From: Patagioenas fasciata
Lineage: Eukaryota; Chordata; Aves; Columbiformes; Columbidae
Direction: 5' to 3'
DNA length: 64,000 nucleotides
NCBI RefSeq assembly: GCF_037038585.1
Contig: NW_027288732.1
Span: 2,914,001-2,978,000 of the forward strand
Shown one piece after another: positions 24,170-35,889 of this stretch (its first letter is position 1; each line of letters begins with the position of its first letter). The notes below the pieces were generated by a model. That model worked only from the letters and a program-made list of their open reading frames with translations, was not told where the DNA came from and did no database searches. A program made the position numbers and the translations under genes.

Positions 24170-24857
24170 TGTGCTTCAAGGAACAGCTGGGGAGGATGCA
24201 GAGATCTCAGCAAAGGAAGGAAGATGCTCAGACAAGAGCAAGGTGGGGTAGCAGGGGGGATGTCTGCAGCCTGCAGGGAAAGAGGTGCAGGGGATGCCAC
24301 AGCACAGGACAGGCTGTGGTGGAGATGATCAAGGGATGTAAAGAGGCTGAAAGCCCCCACTAGACATGAGCTCCTTCTCCCCTTGGCTATGGCTGTTGTC
24401 TGCACCTCTGATGCCTGTGAGGAGACACCGTGTCCTTCCAGCCCAGGGGCCTCATGGCCTCCTTGTCCCCAGCCAGGAACCTGGGAGCTGTGGGACCATA
24501 ATCTTGCCCTTGGCCTTGCACAGCCCCACATCACACTGTCCAGGAAGGGCCCAGGACAACACGGGAGGGACAGGATCTGACTTCCCAGGGCGGGGGTTAG
24601 GGCTTGGCCCTTTGGTTAATGAAACGCATTCAGGTTTACTCAGCATCAGAGCCACCTTTCACTTGCTTACCCTTTGTTCTGCTTCAAGTTTTCTGTCCCA
24701 GCTGCCCTGGGGATGGTTTCTCAGTTTTGTCCCTCAGTGGGATTCATTAACATTACAAGAAACTTTGAAGTTTAGATCTGAGTTTGACTTCTTCAACTTG
24801 CCCTCAGGGTCTGAGATTCATGGACTCTGCACCAAAGCCACCAGAGGGGTCATTAAA
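24170..24857 (+). repeat. Four-copy module upstream of an OR first exon
   Basis: Collinear with 47580-48271 and with the first part of 31800-32600 (and its inverted copy at 10.6-11.2 kb). In this copy and the 47.6 kb copy the module runs straight into the OR first-exon block, so it is a candidate for OR promoter sequence. The other two copies continue into unrelated sequence. No CDS is supported. Confidence 0.5.
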
Positions 24858-25107
24858 GTGCCTTGGGCTGCTCCTGTGCTGCTGAGCTGGGCTGGCCTCC
24901 TGGGACAGAGGGAGCTCCTGGCAAGCGGCAGCGCTGCAGAGAGACAGCTCTGCCCAGGAGCAGCTCCTCTGCACAGCGCAGCAGGGCTGAGGGCTCTGCC
25001 TGGGGATCTCAGGGAGACGAGCAAGGCAGAGAGAGATTAAAGGTGGTCAGGATTGGGAGGATGACTGAGAGCTCACTGCAGGAGAAACCTTTGCAGCCCT
25101 TGCCATG
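24858..25107 (+). other. Predicted 5' noncoding exon block of the OR gene at 26.5 kb
   Basis: The conserved block ends in ccatg/gtaagt (GT at 25108-25109). The same block and donor are found at 17.7 kb (-), 48.5 kb (+) and 56.96 kb (+). Frames through it are not maintained among copies, so it is read as untranslated leader. The 5' limit is arbitrary. Confidence 0.42.
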
Positions 25108-26443
25108 GTAAGTCTCTGGGTGCAGGGCAATGTATCTGTGGCTTCTCCTAAAAGTGGCACAGGCACAGCTGATGGAATCTGTAAGGACGGGGATTTTTTC
25201 AGCAACTTAAAAAATCTGAGAAGCAAGTTGTGCACCCAGGGGTGCCCAGGGCTGTCCTGCAGAGCAGGGTCCCTGCACCCCAGGGCTGTGCCGGGGCAGG
25301 GACTCTGCCGCCTGCCAGGGTCAGTGCTCAGCCTGCCTGGAGAGATCCCATGGCAGCAGCTGTGGGTGGAAGGAGTGACCCCCGGCAGGGCAGGCAGGGA
25401 GCTTGTGGGGTTGAAGGGTGCTGTGTGGGTCAGGGCTGCTCAGAGCTCCAGATCAACCCCACAGACATGGCAGAGGGTCCTTCTGAACAAGGACATCAAG
25501 ACAGGAACAGCTGCAAGGGGGTGAGTCTGTGCTTTCAGTTTTCCACTCTTGGTTGTCTGGTGTGCAGTGGGAGATGGGGATTTATTTCTCTCTTTGGAGA
25601 AGACACTGAGACCCCAGTGCTCGTTAGGACTTATCTGAGCTGCTCCTGAGCCCCTGCACACACAGAGCTGCCCCTGGGCAGTGCCAGGAGGTGTGAGCAG
25701 GACAGAGCTGAGCACACAGCGGGTGGGACGGGGTCTGTGACACTGACAGGGAGCAGATCCAGGGACAGAGGCACAGCTGCAGGCAGCACAGACATGGGCA
25801 GGGAGAGTTAACTGTTACCAGAAATGCTGGGAACAGAATTTAGAAACCTCTCTCACATCCCCTGCAGTGCAGACACATTTCCCAGTGCAAACCCCTGGTC
25901 TCCTCTCCTCCCCAGCAGAGCCTCTGCCCCGAAGCAATGGGGTCCAGGTCACCAGTCTCCACCTCAGCAGCTGGACCTCCAGGGGAAGGGTTCCTGGAAC
26001 GTGGTGCACAAATAAGGTGCTAAAAGTACTTGCTCTACAGTGTCACTATGTGAGTGGCAGCAGCACAGCCGGGTAAGGAGAAGGTTCCACAGCCTGCCCT
26101 TCTGCCTTTCTGTCCTTGCTTTATTTTCTGGTAGCACTGCAGTGTCCTTCCCTGTTTCTCCACCTGTCCCTGGTGCTCTTGCTCTCTGGGGTTGGGGTGG
26201 GAGTGTGGGTCAGTTTTTGTTCTGACACCACCTCAGGGGGTCTTGCCCCAGAGCTGTGTTCATGGAAACTGCATGCCCAACTGCATTTTAAACTGTGATG
26301 AACTGTTTTTCTCACTTGGTAGAAAGAGAGAATGAGCAGAAACATCCCTCCATTGTGGACGGGGTTTTCCATGAGAAACAGCCCATTTATTTTCTTCAGA
26401 GATGTCTCCCCTAACTTGTCACAGTCTTTTGCTCCTTGCACAG
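25108..26443 (+). other. Predicted 5' UTR intron of the OR gene at 26.5 kb (type I)
   Basis: A 1336-base interval with a consensus donor and the acceptor gctccttgcacag at its end. It is collinear with 48522-49682. A block of about 115 bases at 25237-25350, conserved in five copies, lies just inside the donor. Confidence 0.5.
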
Positions 26444-26466
26444 GTCCTCACGCCCACAGGCAGCAA

Positions 26467-27423
26467 ATGTCCAACAGCAGCTCCATCACCCAGTTCCTCC
26501 TCCTGCCGTTCACAGACACACGGGAGCTGCAGCTCTTGCACTTCTGGCTCTTCCTGGGCATCTACCTGGCTGCCCTCCTGGGCAACGGCCTCATCATCAC
26601 CACCATAGCCTGGGACCAGCACCTCCACACCCCCATGTACTTCTTCCTGCTCAACCTCGCCCTCCTCGACCTGGGCTGCATCTCTACTATTCTCCCCAAG
26701 TCCTTGGCCAGCTCCCTCTGGAGTACCAAAGCCATCTCAGTTTTGGGATGTGCTGCACAAGTATTTATGTTTCTCCTTTGTATTGCAGCAGAGTATTTTC
26801 TTCTCACCATTATGTCCTACGACCGCTACGTTGCCATCTGCAAACCCATGCACTACAGGACCCTCCTGGGCAGCAGAGCTTGTGTCCACATGGCAGCAGC
26901 TGCCTGGGCCACTGGGTTTCTCAATGCTCTGCTGCACACGGCCAATACATTTTCACTGCCACTGTGCAAGGGCAATGCCCTGGGCCAGTTCTTCTGTGAA
27001 ATCCCCCAGATCCTCAAGCTCTCCTGCTCCAACACCTACATCAAGGAACTTGGGCTTATTGTGGTTAGTCTTTTAGTAGCATTTGGGTGTTTTGTGTTCA
27101 TCATGGTATCCTATGTGCAGATCTTCAGGGCCGTGCTGAGGATCCCCTCTGAGCAGGGACGGCACAAAGCCTTTTCCACCTGCCTCCCTCACCTGGCCGT
27201 GGTCTCCCTGTTTGTCACCACTGCCATGTTTGCCTACCTGAAGCCCCCCTCCATCTCCTCCCCATCCCTGGATCTGGTGGTGTCTGTTCTGTACTCGGTG
27301 GTGCCTCCAGCAGTGAACCCCCTCATCTACAGCATGAGGAACCAGGAGCTCAAGGATGCCGTGTGGAAACTGATGACTGGATTAATTCCTGAAGCAGCAA
27401 ACTGCCCATCTCCTTCTGCATAG
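26467..27423 (+). CDS. Olfactory receptor, OR14-like (gamma-c), intact
   Basis: A 318-residue odorant GPCR. The frame is open back to 26332, but that part lies in the predicted intron. The MSNSS start at 26467, 23 bases after the acceptor AG, is the paralog start. Visible: N3 sequon, GN at 39-40, LHTPMYFFLLN at 53-63, SYDRYVAIC around 118-126, cysteines 94/167/177/187, KAFSTC and NPLIYSMRN. TM3 (QVFMFLLCIAAEYFLL) is nearly that of the gene at 59.2 kb. The TM5 segment (SNTYIKELGLIVVS, LVAFGCFVFI) is that of the gene at 14.4 kb. The C-tail (EAANCPSPSA) and type A 3' flank pair it with the gene at 4.0 kb and the remnant at 37.9 kb. Confidence 0.93.
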   Translation: MSNSSSITQFLLLPFTDTRELQLLHFWLFLGIYLAALLGNGLIITTIAWDQHLHTPMYFFLLNLALLDLGCISTILPKSLASSLWSTKAISVLGCAAQVFMFLLCIAAEYFLLTIMSYDRYVAICKPMHYRTLLGSRACVHMAAAAWATGFLNALLHTANTFSLPLCKGNALGQFFCEIPQILKLSCSNTYIKELGLIVVSLLVAFGCFVFIMVSYVQIFRAVLRIPSEQGRHKAFSTCLPHLAVVSLFVTTAMFAYLKPPSISSPSLDLVVSVLYSVVPPAVNPLIYSMRNQELKDAVWKLMTGLIPEAANCPSPSA

Positions 27424-27429
27424 CAGTTT

Positions 27430-28700
27430 TAATGTAACTGATTTCAGGCCTGGCCTGTCATCTCTATTTGTTGTTGGTGGTGGTGTTTCTATTGTGATCA
27501 TGTTGTCATCCCCTTTCAAATTCACTGTCTGCTGTGCTTTTATAACCACTGACTGTGCCCTTTGTGTATTTAAACAAATTAAAGAGCCCTGTAGTGACTC
27601 TTTTTCATGGGATCCTTTCTCCAAGACCTGTTTGGAGCTGCAGGGACAGTTCCTGTGCATCGGAGGAGGAGAAATGAGTCCAGCCTGGCAGCCCTGCCAG
27701 GGAGCACCAGCGCTTGTTCTTCCAGAGCTGTTCTGGTTCCAGTCCACACTCTCCTTCTCATCCCTTGTGTTGGTGCAAGGCCTGAGTGCTCTGGCAGCTT
27801 GGTCCCCGTGCTGCTGTGTGTCAGTGCTGTGAGCGCAGGCAGGGACAGGCAATGGGCACTGCTGTGACAGAGCTGGGCTCACAACAGCCTTTCCAGATAG
27901 AAAGGTGCTCTCCTCAGGGCAGTGCACAATGTTTTATATCTTCTTGCAAATTTTTTTCTCAAGCATATTCCTACAAAAGTGGCCACAGATGAAAACACCG
28001 TTGTACAGCTGAACAGTGTATGTATGCAGGGCTGGCACTCAGCAGTGTCCTCTCACATCCAGGCCTCCTGCCAGAGACCTGCAGGACCAGCAGAGCAGGG
28101 GCTGGGCTGTGCCTCTATGCACTGGACACCCCACAGAAGCTGCCCCAGGGCATTGTCATGGACTGACCCCTCACAACCACCATATTCAGCACTGGCCTCA
28201 AACAACAGTTCATAGAAGTTCTTTGTCCCTCCATGGAGAGACACTAAATGAGTAGGTCAGAAATCCATGTTGCATTGTACAGATGAGACGTGAGCACGCA
28301 CATCATGTACGAGAGGTGACATGAACCTAAGTGAACACAAACAGCATCAGCTCTTCCTGGGGGTTCCATCAAGGCCTGTGGGACAGTGTCTCAAGGTCAC
28401 TTGACGTTGGGAGTAACATCCCACGGGAAACCACCCACTGGGCTCTTCTTCCTTGAACTGAGGTCCCCGTGTCCATTCCTCATGACGTGGGACATCTCAG
28501 CTCAGTGCAGAGCAGGGTGACACACCACAGGGCTGAAGTGTCTCCAGTCCCTTTGGAGTGGCAACAGGAGGCCAGAGGGACACTGCGACACCTGCCTGTG
28601 TGTGTAAAAGGGACAGACTCTGTCTCTGAGCATCCCTGGGTGCATAAGAATTCCTGAGACTGGCTCTGATGTAACCCTGGCATTTCTGTGTGTGACTCCA
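27430..28700 (+). repeat. 3' flank of the OR gene at 26.5 kb, type A duplicated block
   Basis: Noncoding sequence matching 2745-3850 and 37040-37860 in inverted orientation. It holds the probable poly(A) signal and a frame (27607-27867) that stays open in the receptor sense in five paralogous flanks. Confidence 0.6.
27578..27583 (+). terminator. Probable variant polyadenylation signal (ATTAAA)
   Basis: ATTAAA, 155 bases after the stop codon. It lies where AATAAA is found in the paralogous 3' flanks. Confidence 0.4.
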
Positions 28701-29005
28701 GGAACAATCCCCAGTGGCCCAGTGAGATTCATCTCAGCTGCTGGGACAGGCTCATTGCAAGTGCTCCTGTCTGCTACATCACCCTTGTCCATGATTCTGG
28801 ATTGTGCTTTCAAAAGTGACTGCAGAATCAGAGAAGTTCTGATGACCTTGGGAAAGGACGATGTCAAACTCACCTTCAAGAAGGGCAGGAAGGAGAATCT
28901 GAAGAATTACGGGCTGGTCAGCCTACCTCCATCCCTGGGAAGGGGATAGTCTGCACCTTCCTTTACCGATCTCCAGGCACCTGAAGGACAAGGAAGGGAT
29001 TGCTG
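28700..29005 (+). mobile_element. CR1-like LINE fragment, reverse transcriptase region
   Basis: Plus-strand residues LTFKKGRKENLKNYGLVSLP near 28870-28930 are a worn form of the CR1 RT block. It is the inverted relative of the fragments at 2.4, 12, 36.5 and 38.3 kb. Confidence 0.6.
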
Positions 29006-30020
29006 AACCAAAATGAGTGGAAACCCCAGGGAGTCACAAGAAATGCTCTGAGCCCATTCTAGAGCTTTAGACCCCGGGGAATGAGCTCAGTGACATTGCA
29101 GCCCATCCAGTTGCATCTGTGTCCCTCACTGAGCAGCACAACCAGTCTGAAGTCACCCCATTGTTCTGCAGCCAACCTGTTCTGCAGAGCATCAGTGCCA
29201 GTTTGAGACCCTGTGGGGAGCACAGGGATGGGGCCAGGAGCACCAGAGCAGATCAGAGGAGGAATGGGGGAGGTCAGACAGGAGCTGACCTGGGCTGGAA
29301 ATGGCCTTGGAGAGAAAAATGCTGGTGTTCAGGTGCCCCAAGATTATACCCAGAGCTTAGGGTGCAGGGCCAGAAGTCCTTGCTGTCCTGCTGCTTCACC
29401 AGGCCTGGGAAGTAGTTGGAGAAGGATTGGTGTCCCCCACTTGCCATCTCTTAGTGCATCATCCCTCATGAAGGGTGGCATGGAAAGCAAGTCTGAGACC
29501 CTGTGTCAGGTCTTGCACTGAAGAAAGTATTCACCCAGAAGCCACATCATTTTGCTCTGGTACTTCGGTCCTGGTGCTCATCACATGTCCTGAAGACAAA
29601 CTTATGCACCCCTCTTGTCAACCTTACCCCGAAAGTCACCCCTAGACAAGGCTCCTGAGCTGGGTCTGAGCAGGAGAACTGGGGTCCAGCTGTGACGAGA
29701 GGAAGGACAAGGCCTGTCCTGGGTCCTCTAAAGGGCTGGCAGCCTCTGTGATCTCCACCAGAAAAGGCACCATGCAAGAAACCGTAGACCATCCCCATGC
29801 CCTTTGGAGGCCCCTAGAAAGTGTTCCTCTCTCCAAATATCCAGCCCAGCTTGTCACTGCGTGAACAACCATGAGAAACTGCCCCAGGACCCTCATTCCA
29901 GACCCCATCTCCTCCACCCCATACAGGCAGTGCTCTCCCCCTTGTCACTGAGGTGGTTCCAGGGAGCCAAGTGACACCTGTAGGAGGAGAGTTTGGGTAG
30001 GGATATGGTGTCCTTTAGTG
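29005..30020. other. Stretch without recognisable gene
   Basis: No paralog in the window, no family recognised, and no frame with a domain. Confidence 0.45.
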
Positions 30021-30029
30021 CTCCTCGTG

Positions 30030-30360
30030 GTACCTCCTGCTGCGCTTTGTGCCACTGCTCACAGCCCTCTGAGCCTGGATGTTCAGCCAGTTCTCAGTGC
30101 TGCTAAACAGGAATATGCCCATGAGCACATTGGGCTGCACTGGGAGGAGCGTGGGCACCCAGACAAGGGTAGTTATTGTCCATCGTGACTCAGCACTGGT
30201 GTGGTCACATCTGGAGCGGTGTGTCCCAGTGTGAGGTTCCCCATTTTGGAGGAACAGGGAGGAGCTGTCGTGTGGCCAGAGAAAGTCTGGGTCGTGTGTG
30301 GAGATGTTGAGAGACCCAAACTTCTTTAGCCTGGTGAAGAGGAGGCTGAGGAAATGTGCT
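30030..30360 (+). mobile_element. Degraded CR1-like fragment
   Basis: Text around 30200-30360 (ctggtgtggtcacatctgga, aggaacagggaggagctgtc, gaagaggaggctgagg) follows the order of the CR1 ORF2 3' region. The end of the element is missing. Confidence 0.5.
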
Positions 30361-30399
30361 GTTTTTACTGAAACTGAGTTAATATTATTCATGCATTTT

Positions 30400-31639
30400 C
30401 CTTCGCATCCAGTACAGTCTTTTGGTTAGATTTGCTATGAGAATAGTGAGATAGCGCTGTTTCTTCCCTGGGATAGAGTTCATTTTTCATTTTAGCAGCT
30501 TTACAGTGTTTTCCATTTGCTATGAAAGGAATGTCAGAACTCACTGATATCTTGGCTGTTGTCAGGGAAACCAAGGACTTCTTTGGCCATCCAGCTGCAG
30601 ATGCAGATTGGCAGGAGGGGACACAGACAGGACAGCACCTGGATTGACATGCAGGCTGATCAATGAAATATTCCCTATGATTAGCGTCATGCTCAGTCTA
30701 AAGCTGGAGCCAGCTTTTAGGGCTTGTTACATCCGTTACTCTGGGTTTTCCAGCTGGTTTGGTTGTTCCATTCACAAGTTTCATTCTGTCAGGAGTTTGA
30801 TGTCAGTTCGGCCTTTTGCCATTCTGCCATTCTACAGTTGGCCTTTGGGCCTTTCTGCCTGTTGCCCTTTTGCTCTCTCTTGCTGGGATGGGCTGTTCAG
30901 GACCAAGGTGCTCCCTTCTGCAGGACTGGCTGTTCTGTGTGACCGAAGTTACACGGGGGATAGCACTGAGTATATTTTCTTAATTTAATTTATCTATTTC
31001 TATTTAATTTACCTGGACTATTGCCAGTGAAACCAAGGACTTCTCTGGAGTCCAGCTGCAGGTGCAAATTGGCAGGAAGGGGCACAGACAGGACAGCACC
31101 TGGACTGACATCCAGGTCAATAATGAGCTATTCTTTACCATTGGTGTCATGCTCACTATAAAGCTGGAGATGCCTTTTCCAGCCAGTTAGTTTTGGTTTG
31201 CCGGCTTCTTTGGTTGGCTCTGTTTGGAAGTTCCATTCTATTGGGAGTTCAGTGTTAGTTCCGCTTTATGATGTTTTTCTGCTTTTCAGTTGGCCCTTGG
31301 GCCTCTCTGCCTTTTGCACTTGTACTTTCTCTTGCTGGGATCAGCTATTCAGGACCAGGGTGCTCTCTTCTTTTGGGCTGTCTGTTCAGCACAACTGGAG
31401 TTACATGGGGGATTGCACTGAGAATCATATATTTTACTTTATGTATATTTTAGTATATTATTATTTGTAGTGTATAATTTTCACTGTTTTCTTTCTTTTT
31501 TTCTTTTTTATTTTTTTTTCCTAAACCCACAAGTTTCTCCCTTCCCTTTCATTTCTCTCCCTTATCCCACCTGGGGACTGGGAGCAGGATGTGAGCAGCT
31601 CTCATGGTCTTGGTTGGTGGTTGTGGTAAAACCATGACA
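30400..31639 (+). mobile_element. Avian endogenous-retrovirus LTR with internal tandem repeat
   Basis: The stretch ends with a T- and C-rich tract followed by a segment closing in aaaaccatgaca, the familiar 3' end of a common avian LTR type. Two copies of a unit of about 460 bases are seen (30560-31010 and 31017-31445). Both start at a shared aaccaaggacttct (30569 and 31031). The second keeps a TATA-like tataaag at about 31157, which is degraded in the first. No internal retroviral genes are attached, so it looks like a solo LTR. The 5' boundary is uncertain. Confidence 0.6.
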
Positions 31640-31799
31640 AGAAAGGGTAGTAGTAGCTTCAGGAATCTTGAAAATCTCTTTACAAGACGGTAGAGGAAAA
31701 CAGCATGAGAAAGGAAAACCATCAGAAACTGCAGCTCTGGAGGTCCAGAGTGGAGCTCAGGATAAAGAAATGTCATTCTGAGCACAGTGCTGTGGTCAT

Positions 31800-33090
31800 T
31801 CAGAAGAACTCTGGATTAGCCATGACTTTGTGTTTCCAGGAACAGCTGGTGAGGATGGACAGACAGCAGCACAGGTGAGGACACAGTGGGGTGAGAACAA
31901 GGTGGGGAAGCACATGGGGTGCCTGCAGCCTGTGGGGAAACAGCCACAGGCCTGGGACAGTGTAGGATGGACTGTGGTGGAGATGGCCAAGGGCATTGAG
32001 AAGGCTGGATGTCCCTGAAAGAGCCAAGGTGTTTGTCCCCTTGGCTGTGGCTGATGTCCCTGCAAGAACCAAGGTCTTTGTCCCCTTGGCTGTGACTGAT
32101 GTCCCTGACAGCGAGGCCTAAGAGGAGACACATGGTTGTCATGGCCATGGCACACCATTGCCTCCTTGCACCCCCATGGAGTGTCACACCATTGTCCTGC
32201 ACTGGGCATCACACTCACCACATCCCCACCAAGAGTCCTGAGCCACATGTGAGGGACAGGATCTCCCTTCCTAGGGGCAGGGGCTCAAGGCTTGGCCATT
32301 GTCCTTCATCAAACAAACCAAGGGTTTTCTCAGCATCAGAACTGCTTCACTTTGCCTTTGCCTGATGCAATCACAGCCTCCAATTATCTGCTCTAACGAG
32401 TCCCTGGGGAGGCTTTGTCAGTAACAGCCCTCAGTGGGGCCCATTAATGCTTCAAGGTACTTTGGAGTTTGCTTCTGACTTGGACTTCTTGAGCAGATTC
32501 TTCAGTCTCTGCTTGGTATCTGAGGTTCATGGACTCAGCACCAAATACTCCATGGGGCTCATTAAAACACAGAAAGCCCTAACGAATGATGTTTCATTCT
32601 GTAATTTCATTCAAATCTTCAAGACTTGTAGAAGTAACTGGAGAGGTTTCAATGGGACACTTAGTGATGAAGATTTCAAAGAAGATTTCATAAAGGAGGG
32701 TTTTTTCTTTCCAGGGAATTTTCTGTCATTTTTCAGTGTGTAGAAGAATTGACAGCAGCATTCTACACTGGACATTGATCCAGAGGGTCTCCTGAAGACA
32801 TCTGCACAGGTAGGAGAACAGTCCCTTGAGGCTGGACACTGTATGAACAACCTCACTCCTCACCCCCCACCCCCAGTCTGCAGGTTCCCTCATTGGCCAC
32901 CAGAGACTTGCACCACTTCTCCTCACATCAGACTTCTCCACTGAGCTCTGCAGGACATGCTGCAGCTCCTGTGCACCAGGTCCACCTGCTCTGCTGTGTA
33001 AACACTGCACAGTTTAATAAACAGTAAAACACTTTCCTCAGCTCTGTGTGTAAGCTGGATCTGATGAGGTCCACCATCCACAAGGGACAT
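31800..33090 (+). repeat. Duplicated module, plus-strand copy not linked to an OR gene
   Basis: Its first 0.8 kb matches the sequences upstream of the OR first exons at 24.86 and 48.27 kb. After a shared cattaaa (about 32569) it continues into a different tail that ends with a tttaataaa signal (about 33014) and is shared only with 10.2-10.7 kb (inverted). A 98-codon frame (32447-32743) overlaps the switch point and is preserved in the inverted copy. It is not assignable to a known family. Confidence 0.5.
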
Positions 33091-33505
33091 CCACACAAGA
33101 ACTGGTTTAGTCAGAGAGATAGGAAAGGATAGAAATAAACACAATGAACGTGTTCACCGCCATGTTAATTAGAGCTCTGAAGAATGGGTGAAGTTTGTAA
33201 CTCCCTGAAGCTCGAAGCAGAAACCAGACAGTTGAGAGAAACTGAATGACCAAAGAGCAAGTGGAGGAGAATCTTGAGAGCACTGGGAAGGGAAATGTCC
33301 AGAGAGTCTGCTGGAAAGTTGTCCTTTGACATGGACATTTTATTAGGAGAGGTGGAAACTCCCGAATGATGAGGGAGATGAAATAATAGAGTACTGGTAA
33401 TAGAAGTACAGGGGAAGACCAGTATATCTTCTCCTATCCTTAGTACACTTCCCGGTAATTCACTTTTGTGGCTTTTCTTTTTTCCTTTGTTTGTTTTAAG
33501 AAGTA

Positions 33506-33672
33506 AAAAAAAAACAAAACCAAACAAAATAAAACAAGACCAGAAATCACACCAAAAAAACACACACCAAAAAAAACCAAAAAACCACAGCAAACACAAA
33601 AAACACACACAGAAAAACAAACAAAGAAAGCCACACAAAAAACCCACAAAACCAAAAAAACAACAACAAAGA
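33506..33672. repeat. CAAAA/CACAAA low-complexity tract
   Basis: A-rich, almost T- and G-free sequence built of caaa, cacaaa and ccaaaa words. Confidence 0.85.
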
Positions 33673-33962
33673 AGTGCACCTTTCCAGGCAGACATCAGTC
33701 ATCAGTTGTGTCAACATGAACAGCCGGTGCCATTTTAGGGCCCCACTGTACCTGAGGTGCTGGCCTGGGATTGCAATCTAGCACACAGGACCTGGGGAGA
33801 CCAGAGCACCTTGCAATGCAGGTGGAGTCTGGGCAGGGGTTTCCAGGGCATCTACACTGGCACCAGGTGTTTGTGTCCCTGGAGCTGAAGACATTTGTGT
33901 CCTAAATCCATGCCCAGTTCTGGAAAACTCTTTCAAAGAAAAGTAACCCTCCTAGAAAGACT

Positions 33963-34061
33963 ACTAAATAAATAAATAAATAAAAAAGTAAGTAAATAAA
34001 TAAATAAATAGATGAATGATTGCATAAAAACAAACAAACAAATAAATAAATAAATAAATGA
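33963..34061. repeat. (AAAT)n microsatellite, interrupted
   Basis: Two runs of taaa/aaat units separated by about 30 bases of imperfect sequence. Confidence 0.9.
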
Positions 34062-34477
34062 GGAGTATGTTGCACCTTCCTTTGCTTTAGATCTTTGTCT
34101 TCAGTTCTTATTTTAATTTTCATTGACATTAGCTGACATACAATGAGCTTCCAAGCAAGAAGCCAAGATCATTTTGTGTCTTGCATAGCGCCCCGTGCTC
34201 TCCGAACCTTCCCTGCCCAGGACTCCTCACACTTTGCCCAGAGCGAGTCACACTGAGGTGTTGGCTGGTTCCCTGGCTGAGATGTTGGTTTAGATGGTCA
34301 CCTACAGCACAGGTGGATCCTGCCTCATCATCGTCTGCTCTGCTCCAGTTAGAAACAAAGCCCAACATCATAATAACAACATAAGAGAACTGAGGTTGAA
34401 GGGACCTCAGGAGTCTGCAGTCCAACCTGTCACAAACTGGATCACACCAAGGTGTTCAAGCCTTGATTCAATCAGAG

Positions 34478-35041
34478 CTTTAGCAGGACTAGAGAAGTGA
34501 TCATCCCTTTGCACTGGGCACTGGTGAGGCTGCACCTTGAATCCTGGGGTCAGTTTTAGGCCTCTCATGGCAACGAAGACATTGAGGTGCTGGAGAGAGT
34601 TCAGAGAAGGGCGACAAGGCTGGTGAAGGGTCTGGAGCATCAGTCTTATGAGGAGCAGTTGAGGGAGCTGGGGCTGTTCAGCCTTGAGAATAGGAGGCTG
34701 AGGGGAGACCTTGTCGCTGTCTACAACTGCCTGAAAGAAGGTTTGATCATGGTGGGTGTTGGTCTTCTCTCTCAAATAACAAGTGATAGGACAAGAGGAA
34801 ATGGCCTCAAGTTGCACATGGGGAGGTTTAGATTGGATATTAGGAAAAAATTCTTTGGGGAAAGGGTTTTGAAGCTGCAGAACAGACTGCCCAGTGAGGC
34901 TGTGGAGTCAGCATCGCTGGAGGTGTTTAAAAGACAGATCGATGAGGCTCTTAGGGACATGGTTTAGTGCCAGATTTAGGTTATGGTTGAACTCGATGAT
35001 CTTAAGGGTCTCTTCCAACCACAATTATTCTATGATTCCAT
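34478..35041 (+). mobile_element. CR1 LINE 3' end
   Basis: The sense frame 34587-34967 reads [36 protein letters not shown] and [15 protein letters not shown]1 3' UTR and tail (ctcgatgatcttaagggtct, ttctatgattccatga) follow. It is the inverted equivalent of 62253-62900, with the identical insertion junction. Confidence 0.88.
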
Positions 35042-35344
35042 GATAAGTCATTTTTGATATTTTCTTCCTCAGAGGACCATGCAACCTCCCTGAGAGCCAG
35101 GACTTTTCTGAGAGGTTTGAGAGATGTCTCACGGTCACACCAGCCAGTTCCACAAACACCTGTCTGTCCCTTCCCAGACCAAACCTTTTCTCCATATCCC
35201 AACCTTCCAGGCGAGTTTCTGGGACACAGCAAATCCTGTCCAGGTCTTCTGGGCCTGTTCAGAAGAGAGCAGCAGGTCAACATGTTGATGGGCTCTCTGT
35301 GAACCTCAAAGCCTTCCTGACCATTTTTGTCAATGCTCCACTTA

Positions 35345-35615
35345 CACCCAACCTTTCTGGTCCTTAAGCTGTACATGAGGGGATTGAGCAGGGATGTGGG
35401 GATGGTGCAGAAAAAAGGCTTTGTCAAACTGTCTTGGGAGGGCTGTTCTGGGCATCCCACAGTCAAGGATGAAGGTGCTGTAGAAAACAGTGGCATTGGT
35501 GAGAGGTTCAGGTGGAGAAGACCTTGTGCTTGTCCACACTGGGGTAGAGAGCAGTGATGCATTCGTGGGATGCCCATATGAACAGGAAGTGAACAAATGG
35601 CTCCAGGGGGACAAA
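35345..35615 (-). pseudogene. C-terminal remnant of a different olfactory receptor subfamily
   Basis: On the minus strand, successive frames read the end of ICL3 to TM6 of an OR (HKVFST, LTNATVFYSTFIL) and then TM7 (TIPTSLLNPLMYSLRTRKV), the OR hallmark NPLIYSLRN. Two frameshifts separate the pieces. The N-terminal two thirds are missing. At the 5' side a CR1 fragment abuts at about 35615. The same remnant is at 61690-61950 (+). It differs clearly from the OR14-like genes around it. Confidence 0.7.
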
Positions 35616-35885
35616 ATGCCTTCCAGCCAGTTCTTTACCCATCGCAGATACACCATTCAGGCCATGAGCTGCAGCTTCTCCAGGAGATGCTGTGGGATAC
35701 GGTGTCAAAGGCTTTACTGCAGTCTAAGGACACAACACCCACAGCCTGTGTGGCGGATTCACTCCCCACGACAGACTTTCCCTCATCTGCTCAGCCGGTC
35801 ACCTTGTCATAGAAGGAGATCAGGCTGGTCAAGCTGGCCCTGCCTTTCACAAAGCCGTGCTGATTGGGCCCGATTGCTTGTCTCG
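35616..35885 (-). mobile_element. CR1 LINE fragment, reverse transcriptase region
   Basis: The minus strand carries the recognisable CR1 RT text for DCSKAFDTVSHSILLEKL, and upstream HGFVKGRASLTSLISFYDK-like sequence. It closely matches 54090-54260 of the better-preserved CR1 copy. It abuts the OR remnant. Confidence 0.75.
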
Positions 35886-35889
35886 TATG

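Larger units (their letters stand above)
33100..34470. repeat. Right arm of an inverted duplication (partner 9.0-10.2 kb)
   Basis: The outer parts (33100-33420 and 34080-34470) match the left arm in reverse. The centre is replaced by low-complexity sequence. No gene was seen. Confidence 0.6.

Noticed and set aside
24366..25040. Frame of 224 codons
   Set aside because: Runs through the upstream module and the noncoding exon block. The paralogous copy at 47.8-48.45 kb is interrupted at other places, and there is no domain.
26332..26466. N-terminal extension of the 26.5 kb receptor frame (likewise 15385-15492, 49517-49705, 59094-59186)
   Set aside because: It crosses the predicted splice acceptor and differs in length among paralogs. 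The conserved start is MSNSS.
33963..34061. Regularly spaced short repeats that might suggest an array
   Set aside because: A simple AAAT microsatellite, with no unique spacers.
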